A stretch of DNA of 64,000 nt, taken from Lachnospiraceae bacterium. Its GTDB lineage: Bacteria; Bacillota; Clostridia; Lachnospirales; Lachnospiraceae. Position 1 is the stretch's first letter. Each line of letters begins with the position of its first letter. The notes below the pieces were generated by a model that made no database searches, was not told the origin of the DNA, and saw only the letters and a list, made by a program, of their open reading frames with translations. This document shows positions 59,523-64,000 of the stretch, one piece after another. The translations under genes were made by a program, and so were the position numbers. The stretch is taken from positions 62,001-126,000 of the forward strand of contig SVFL01000001.1 in assembly GCA_015056885.1 (NCBI GenBank), in the 5' to 3' direction.

Positions 59523-60244
59523 TGCTGACAATTATTTTCCCGGTATTAAATGAAAAACTTCGCTTAGAGAGCGGAATTACCCGTACGGTAGAATATCTTA
59601 AGAAGATTAACTACTCCAATTATGAGATTATTATTGTGGACAATGGTTCCGAGGATGAGACGCCTCAGATTGCAAAGAAGCTTTGTGAGAAATATCCTAC
59701 GGTGCAGTATGAGCGTATCAATGTACGCGGAGTAGGTGCCGCATTTCGCAGAGGCGTGAAGCTCAGCCACGGTGATGTGGTGGGCTATATGGATATTGAT
59801 TTGTCTACCAATATCAAGCATCTGGGAGAGGCTATTCATCTTTTTGAGACGGTTCCTGAAGTGGAATATATTAACGGAAGCCGTTTCGCAAAGGAGTCCG
59901 ATACCCAGGGCCGTAAGTGGTATCGTAAGATTACTTCTCAGGGGCTTTTGATTTTGCTGAAGCTTTTCCTGCGCATGAAATCCACGGACGCTATTTGTGG
60001 GTTTACCTTTGTGCGTCGCAAAACAGCAATTTCTCTGATTAAGGGTTGCAGCAAGGATAATGGCTGGTTTTATATGATTGAGTTCCTTTTGCGGGCCGAG
60101 AAGCGAGGTGTCATGATCATGGATTATCCTGTAGAATGGCAGGAGGATTACAACACTACCGTTAAGGTATTTAAGACCATTTGCAATTATCTGGTGCAGA
60201 TTGCAAGACTGTTTAATGAATTTTATATAAAGAAGAATATTTAA
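59519..60244 (+). CDS. GT2 glycosyltransferase (Dpm1/Alg5-like)
   Basis: A 241-residue soluble or peripheral family 2 glycosyltransferase. It has LTIIFPVLNEKLRLESGI, IIVDNGSEDETPQIA, RGVGAAFRRGVKLSHGDVVGYMDIDLSTN with DIDL as metal site, and the Alg5/Dpm1-like ITSQGLLILLKLFLRMKSTDAICGFTFVRRKTA. No clear C-terminal helices. ATGA overlap with the upstream gene gives translational coupling. It ends the 54.7-60.2 kb unit. Confidence 0.88.
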   Translation: MMLTIIFPVLNEKLRLESGITRTVEYLKKINYSNYEIIIVDNGSEDETPQIAKKLCEKYPTVQYERINVRGVGAAFRRGVKLSHGDVVGYMDIDLSTNIKHLGEAIHLFETVPEVEYINGSRFAKESDTQGRKWYRKITSQGLLILLKLFLRMKSTDAICGFTFVRRKTAISLIKGCSKDNGWFYMIEFLLRAEKRGVMIMDYPVEWQEDYNTTVKVFKTICNYLVQIARLFNEFYIKKNI

Positions 60245-60643
60245 GATTATGAATGTCAGGGGATTTTGGTGGACCTGGTGCTGGTAGTGAAAATCCGGTG
60301 CAGGTGAAATCCCGGCGAGCAGGGGGGGAGGCGGGATAGTCCGGAAAATGTTCGTACACCCACAGACATTTGGGCCTAAAAATGGGCATATACAGAAAAA
60401 TTTGCTCGTGACGCCCCGAAAATACGATTTGTCAAGAATTGGTAATCAGTAAAATGATAAAAACACGAAATGACATATAAAGGATGAAAGAATAAAATGA
60501 TATTTTGATAATTGGGTTGAAATTTGGGTATAGAAGAAGTATTTTTTTCTATATGCCCAAATAGCGGTCAGATAAGTAAAGCGAGTACCGTAAGATGTTT
60601 AGTAAGAGATTGTAACGAAGGAAATCTTGGAAAGGACGGTATT
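60245..60643 (+). other. 400-bp non-coding region, structured-leader candidate
   Basis: No convincing gene. At 60259-60345, mutually exclusive pairings are possible: GGATTTT (60261-60267) with AAAATCC (60290-60296), or GGGATTT with AAATCCC, or ATCCCG (60309-60314) with CGGGAT (60332-60337). AAATGT and ACATTT pair around 60346-60372. A hairpin lies at 60522-60562 (ATTTGGGTATAGAA with TTCTATATGCCCAAAT), and its right arm can instead pair with GGGCATATACAGAAAAAT at 60384-60401. Scattered blocks recall cobalamin-riboswitch cores (for example AGTCCGGA) but the match is incomplete. Confidence 0.4.
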
Positions 60644-60754
60644 ATGAAAAAGGGACCAAGCTTCAAGAACATTGTTATCATATTATTGATTGTTTTGGCA
60701 GTATGGGGATTGTATTGTTTTGGACATTTTGCTTATGTTGCATCTATAACATGA
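60644..60754 (+). CDS. 36-residue single-helix membrane peptide
   Basis: A short frame: KKGPSFKNIVIILLIVLA then VWGLYCFGHFAYVASIT. One transmembrane helix with a basic N-terminus is visible, and GGAAAGGAC precedes the ATG. It starts 34 bp before the aminotransferase gene. The longer in-frame reading from 60524 crosses the leader hairpin and is less likely. No family is recognised; it could be a leader peptide or small membrane partner. Confidence 0.5.
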   Translation: MKKGPSFKNIVIILLIVLAVWGLYCFGHFAYVASIT

Positions 60755-60787
60755 GTCCTATGATGAAGAAAAGCGAAGGAGTATACG

Positions 60788-61897
60788 ATGGCTGAACATA
60801 TTAAGAGAATAGATTTGACTCGTAATTATGAAGCGCATAAAGAAGAATATCAGGAGGCAATCGCAAAGGTTTGTGTGGAGACAGCCTTCTCCGGCGGTAA
60901 GTATGCTGATCAATTTGATGAGGAGTTTGCCGCATATGTAGGCAGCAAATATGCCTGTGGTGTAAATAACGGAACTTCCGCCCTGCATCTGGCGATGTTA
61001 GCACTGGGCGTGGGCCCCGGAGATGAGGTGATTGTACCTGCAAATACGTATATTGCTACCGCGTGGGGCGTAAGCTACACCGGTGCGACTCCTGTGTTTG
61101 CAGATTGTACGGCAGATACCTGGGAGCTGGATCCTGCGTCTGTGGAGGCGAAGATTACGGATAAGACCAAGGGTATCATTGGTGTGCATCTTTATGGACA
61201 GCCTTTTGATTATGCGGCTATTAAGGCTATTGCAGACAAGCATGGACTGTTTGTAGTGGAGGACTGTGCACAGTCTCATGGTGCGAAGTTTGAGGGAAGA
61301 AATGTAGGTACGTTAGGTGAGCTTGCTTGCTTTAGCTTTTATCCGGGCAAGAATCTCTATGCCTTCGGTGAGGGCGGCAGCGTGACCTGCGACAATGAGG
61401 AGTATCTTAAGCACATGACCAGACTGAAGAATCAGGGGTGTGATGTGCGTTATTATCATGATGAAATCGGTTATAACTACCGTCTGGAAGGTTTGCAGGG
61501 TGCAGTGCTTTCCGTTAGTTTGAAATATTTGCCGGAGTGGACTGCCCGCAGACAGGAAATTGGTAAGCGTTATATTGCGGAAATCAATAATCCTTTGATT
61601 ACCATGCAGGCGCATCCCGAGAATACAGAGTCTGTGTTTCATCTCTTTGTCATTACGGTGCCTGACCATGACGATTTTGTGGCTTACATGGCAGAGAATA
61701 ATGTGGAGTGTAATATGCACTATCCCGTGCCCTGTCATTTGCAGAAGGCATATGCACACTTGGGTTACAAGGAGGGTGACTGTCCCAATGCGGAGTATCT
61801 TGCTTCTCACTGTGTGACATTGCCCTTGTTCCCTGAGATGCGTGAGGATGAGATTGCAAGAGTGATTGAGCTCTGCAATGCATATAAGAACAATTGA
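60788..61897 (+). CDS. Nucleotide-sugar aminotransferase (DegT/DnrJ/EryC1/StrS)
   Basis: A 369-residue PLP enzyme aminating a keto sugar nucleotide. It has NNGTSALHLAMLALGV (phosphate binding), VVEDCAQSHGAKFEGRNVG and the PLP lysine K188 in FYPGKNLYAFGEGG. The FYPGKNL-form motif is common in enzymes such as FdtB, QdtB, DesV and WecE, so 3-keto versus 4-keto specificity cannot be decided. AAGGAG lies about 8 bp before ATG. The GNAT gene 9 bp downstream probably N-acylates the amino group. No dedicated dehydratase lies beside it; PseB or PglF products, or a dTDP sugar made elsewhere, could feed it. Confidence 0.88.
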   Translation: MAEHIKRIDLTRNYEAHKEEYQEAIAKVCVETAFSGGKYADQFDEEFAAYVGSKYACGVNNGTSALHLAMLALGVGPGDEVIVPANTYIATAWGVSYTGATPVFADCTADTWELDPASVEAKITDKTKGIIGVHLYGQPFDYAAIKAIADKHGLFVVEDCAQSHGAKFEGRNVGTLGELACFSFYPGKNLYAFGEGGSVTCDNEEYLKHMTRLKNQGCDVRYYHDEIGYNYRLEGLQGAVLSVSLKYLPEWTARRQEIGKRYIAEINNPLITMQAHPENTESVFHLFVITVPDHDDFVAYMAENNVECNMHYPVPCHLQKAYAHLGYKEGDCPNAEYLASHCVTLPLFPEMREDEIARVIELCNAYKNN

Positions 61898-61906
61898 GGT
61901 ATATAA

Positions 61907-62437
61907 ATGATGACCGGAACATATCGGGATGAACAGGCGGGTATTTATTTGCGGCTGATGACCCATGAGGACACGGAGCGGATTGTGACATGGAGAAATT
62001 CGGACGCCGTCCGCAAGAATTTCATTTATCAGGAGCTCTTCACCAGAGAAGGGCATGAAAACTGGATACGCACTCAGGTGGATACCGGGCGTGTGGTGCA
62101 GACCATCATCTGTGATATTGCTACGGACAAGCCCTTGGGAAGTGTGTATATCAGAGATATTGACAGACATCACAACAAGGCAGAGTATGGTATTTTTATC
62201 GGTGAGGCCGATGCCAGAGGCCGCGGTGTGGGTACGGCGGCTGCTAAGCTGATGCTTCGATACTGCTTTGAGGAGGCCGGACTGCACAGGGTGTATCTGC
62301 GAGCTTTTGCAGAGAATCTGCAGGCTATCGGCAGCTATGAGAAGGCTGGTTTTGTGAGAGAAGGTTTATTAAAGGATGATGTCTGTATAGACGGTGAATA
62401 CCGTGATATAGTATGGATGGCTGCTGTCGCAAAATAG
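61907..62437 (+). CDS. GNAT N-acetyltransferase, likely acting on an amino sugar
   Basis: A 176-residue GNAT protein (RimJ-like subgroup). YLRLMTHEDTERIVTWRNSDAVRKNFIY is a typical N-terminal block, and the acetyl-CoA site is at GEADARGRGVGTAAAKLML, followed by LRAFAENLQAIGSYEKAGFVREG. PseH and WecD-type sugar N-acetyltransferases have this layout. Its position right after a nucleotide-sugar aminotransferase supports acetylation of the new amino group. GAGG precedes the ATG pair at 61907/61910. Confidence 0.85.
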   Translation: MMTGTYRDEQAGIYLRLMTHEDTERIVTWRNSDAVRKNFIYQELFTREGHENWIRTQVDTGRVVQTIICDIATDKPLGSVYIRDIDRHHNKAEYGIFIGEADARGRGVGTAAAKLMLRYCFEEAGLHRVYLRAFAENLQAIGSYEKAGFVREGLLKDDVCIDGEYRDIVWMAAVAK

Positions 62438-62463
62438 TGATTGCAGCAGGAAAGGTTACCAAA

Positions 62464-63402
62464 ATGAAAAAGGTGAGTTTTGTCATTCCCTGCTATCGCT
62501 CAGAGAAGACCTTGGAGCATGTAGTGGTGGAAATTAAAAATAAAATGAAGCAGCTTACAAATTACAGCTACGAGATTATTCTGGTAAATGACTGTTCTCC
62601 GGATGGCACATTGGCAGTGATTCGTAAATTGTGCGAGAGTCATGAGGAGGTGCGGGGACTTGATTTTGCCCGTAATTTTGGACAGCATTCTGCTCTGATG
62701 GCAGGGCTTCGTGAGTCTCGTGGAGACTATGTGGTGTGTCTGGATGATGATGGACAGACTCCGGCAGATGAGGTGGATAAACTCCTTGCCAAGTTGGATG
62801 AAGGATTTGATGCGGTGTATGCTAAATACGAGCACAAGCAGCATTCTACATTCCGTAATCTGGGCAGTAAAATGAATGAGCTCATGACCCGTATGATGTT
62901 GGAGAAACCAAAGGAATTGTATGTTTCCAGCTATTTTGCTGTTCGTAGGTTTGTGGTAAATGATATGATTCGCTATGAGAATTCCTATCCCTATGTTATT
63001 GGCCTGGTGCTTCGGACCACCAAGAATATTACCAATGTGGTGGTGACACACAGAGAGCGTGAAGAAGGTAATTCCGGCTACACCATGAAAAAGCTTTTGG
63101 GTCTGTGGTTTAACGGTTTCACGGCATTTTCGGTAAAACCTTTACGCATTGCTACGATTATTGGAGGAATCAGTGCCTGTGGCGGTTTTGCCTATGGATT
63201 ATATACAATCATAAAGAAGTTGGTGAATCCTGCGGTGCCTTTGGGATTTAGTGCACTCATGGTTGCCATTGTGATTTTTGGCGGCATGATTATGGTGATG
63301 TTGGGCCTGATTGGCGAGTATATCGGCAGAATTTATATCAGTATGAACAATTCTCCCCAGTATGTAATTCGGGAGAAAATTAATTGTGAGGAAATCAAAT
63401 GA
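62464..63402 (+). CDS. GT2 polyprenyl-phosphate glycosyltransferase (ArnC/GtrB-like)
   Basis: A 312-residue enzyme with VSFVIPCYRSEKTL, IILVNDCSPDGT, DFARNFGQHSALMAGL and the catalytic CLDDDGQTP. It has two C-terminal helices (about 230-290) and the final IGEYIGRIYISMNNSPQYVIRE, which is the ArnC/GtrB-type ending. It likely attaches the sugar made by the preceding aminotransferase and acetyltransferase to undecaprenyl phosphate. AGGAAAGG lies upstream of ATG 62464; the upstream start at 62413 falls inside the GNAT gene. ATGA overlap with the following membrane protein. Confidence 0.92.
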   Translation: MKKVSFVIPCYRSEKTLEHVVVEIKNKMKQLTNYSYEIILVNDCSPDGTLAVIRKLCESHEEVRGLDFARNFGQHSALMAGLRESRGDYVVCLDDDGQTPADEVDKLLAKLDEGFDAVYAKYEHKQHSTFRNLGSKMNELMTRMMLEKPKELYVSSYFAVRRFVVNDMIRYENSYPYVIGLVLRTTKNITNVVVTHREREEGNSGYTMKKLLGLWFNGFTAFSVKPLRIATIIGGISACGGFAYGLYTIIKKLVNPAVPLGFSALMVAIVIFGGMIMVMLGLIGEYIGRIYISMNNSPQYVIREKINCEEIK

Positions 63403-64000
63403 ACAAATTCCTGGAATGGTGGAAAGAGGATAAACGATATATTCTTTTGATAAAAGCGCTACTCATGGCGCTTTTGCCTGTTATGTGCTGTGTAGTAACC
63501 ACGGCGGTAGAGGGGGCATCTATAGGTTCGGTTTACCTGCCCTCTTCAGAGTGGAATGATGAGCTCTTTTATTACAAGCAGGTAGAAAGTATTGTGGAAT
63601 TCGGTTATCCGCAAGGTTATTATGGATTCAATGAGAGTCATGGGCTGAAGCTGTCCTTTGCGGCGTGGAGTCCGGTTCTGGTGTTGCCTTGGATTGTCTG
63701 GGGGCTTTTGTTTGGATGGAATATGCTGTCTCCGGTAATCTGCAATATCCTGCTGATGACGGTGGCAATGTTCTTGTTTGTATGGCTAGTTAAGCCTAAT
63801 TGGAAACAATTGGGAGTGCTGACGTTGCTGTTTTGTCTGTACACTCCTTTTGTGAGATATATGTTGTCCGGCATGCCGGAAATTATCTGTATCAGCCATT
63901 TGATAGTCTTTTACGGACTTGCAATCAATTATCAGAAGGCTCCCCATGGATCTAAGATTGCAGGGCTCTTTGGAATATCCGGGCTGTTGACCCTGATGCG
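63399..64000 (+). CDS. Polytopic membrane protein, GT-C-like (3' end missing)
   Basis: An open frame of 200 codons from ATG 63399 to the right edge without a stop. It begins MNKFLEWWKEDKRYIL, has a first helix, then a loop with SVYLPSSEWNDELFYYKQVESIVEFGYPQGYYGFNE, and several more helices. The acidic NDE after helix 1, followed by YY..Q.., resembles the catalytic loop of GT-C transferases. It starts four bases before the stop of the ArnC-like GT2 (ATGA), so it probably uses the lipid-linked sugar made by that enzyme. The ribosome site is GTGAGG. Function is inferred from layout and context. Confidence 0.8.
   Translation, partial: MNKFLEWWKEDKRYILLIKALLMALLPVMCCVVTTAVEGASIGSVYLPSSEWNDELFYYKQVESIVEFGYPQGYYGFNESHGLKLSFAAWSPVLVLPWIVWGLLFGWNMLSPVICNILLMTVAMFLFVWLVKPNWKQLGVLTLLFCLYTPFVRYMLSGMPEIICISHLIVFYGLAINYQKAPHGSKIAGLFGISGLLTLM

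Noticed and set aside
60268..60360. Cobalamin riboswitch
   Set aside because: Short blocks (AAAATCCGG, AGTCCGGA) are similar, but the full order and spacing of the RF00174 core are not met and the downstream genes are not B12-related. It was kept only as an unclassified leader.
60524..60643. N-terminal extension of the 36-residue membrane peptide to 76 residues
   Set aside because: The extension covers the hairpin at 60522-60562 and has no ribosome site, whereas ATG 60644 has GGAAAGGAC upstream.

Overview
The window looks like a Gram-positive member of the Clostridia, most likely Lachnospiraceae. Shine-Dalgarno sites are strong (AGGAGG/GGAGG), promoters are SigA-type (TTGNNN-17-TATAAT), CcpA-type operators and a Ser46-containing HPr are present, and there is a secreted multidomain pectin lyase. 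This is inferred from gene content; no rRNA or other taxonomic marker is present, and I see no tRNA, CRISPR array, transposase or phage gene.

Layout. (A) 1-4.3 kb is housekeeping: the 3' end of cdaR, then glmM, ptsH (HPr) and leuA. (B) 4.26-4.88 kb holds two long nested palindromic repeats around a terminator; a shorter relative lies at 15.09 kb. (C) 4.9-6.5 kb, minus strand: a DUF3048 lipoprotein and a YuiD/DUF212 membrane protein. (D) 6.6-10.3 kb: two GT2 glycosyltransferases and two membrane proteins. (E) 10.4-36.8 kb is a large, translationally coupled cell-surface polysaccharide operon. It has a WbaP-type initiating transferase, a Wzz-like protein, an EpsG-type polymerase, a tandem GT4 protein, a GH73-type glucosaminidase and two O-antigen-ligase-like proteins. 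These are followed by a PglF/PglE/PglC-like bacillosamine-type module, a UDP-sugar dehydrogenase, more glycosyltransferases, a pyruvyl transferase, a flippase and an iron-sulfur F420-hydrogenase-beta-like protein. A strong terminator closes it.

(F) 36.9-39.9 kb, minus strand: a secreted PL11-type rhamnogalacturonan lyase with repetitive Ala-Pro-Thr linkers. (G) 40.1-42.7 kb, minus strand: an XRE regulator, a BlaI/BlaR1-like pair with no beta-lactamase, and a small secreted peptide whose promoter shares a 13-bp motif with the blaI-like promoter. (H) 42.9-46.2 kb: pseB, pseC, and two small membrane-protein genes behind a good cre site. (I) 46.3-50.6 kb, minus strand: gmd-fcl-manC-manA, which makes GDP-mannose and GDP-L-fucose, divergent from an AraC-type regulator. 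(J) 51.7-64 kb is a second glycan-assembly region: several GT-C-like polytopic proteins, Dpm1/ArnC-like GT2 enzymes, a DUF6020 protein, an FAD oxidoreductase, an aminotransferase/GNAT pair, and an unexplained 400-bp structured-looking leader at 60.25-60.64 kb.

Together the window encodes nucleotide-sugar supply (GDP-Fuc, UDP-amino and 4,6-dideoxy sugars, UDP-uronic acids), lipid-linked assembly (two different phosphoglycosyl transferases, a flippase, several polymerase candidates) and decoration (pyruvyl, acyl) of at least two surface glycans. The most unusual items are the nested palindromes whose arms differ between copies yet remain self-complementary, the BlaI/M56/peptide unit, and the leader at 60.25 kb.
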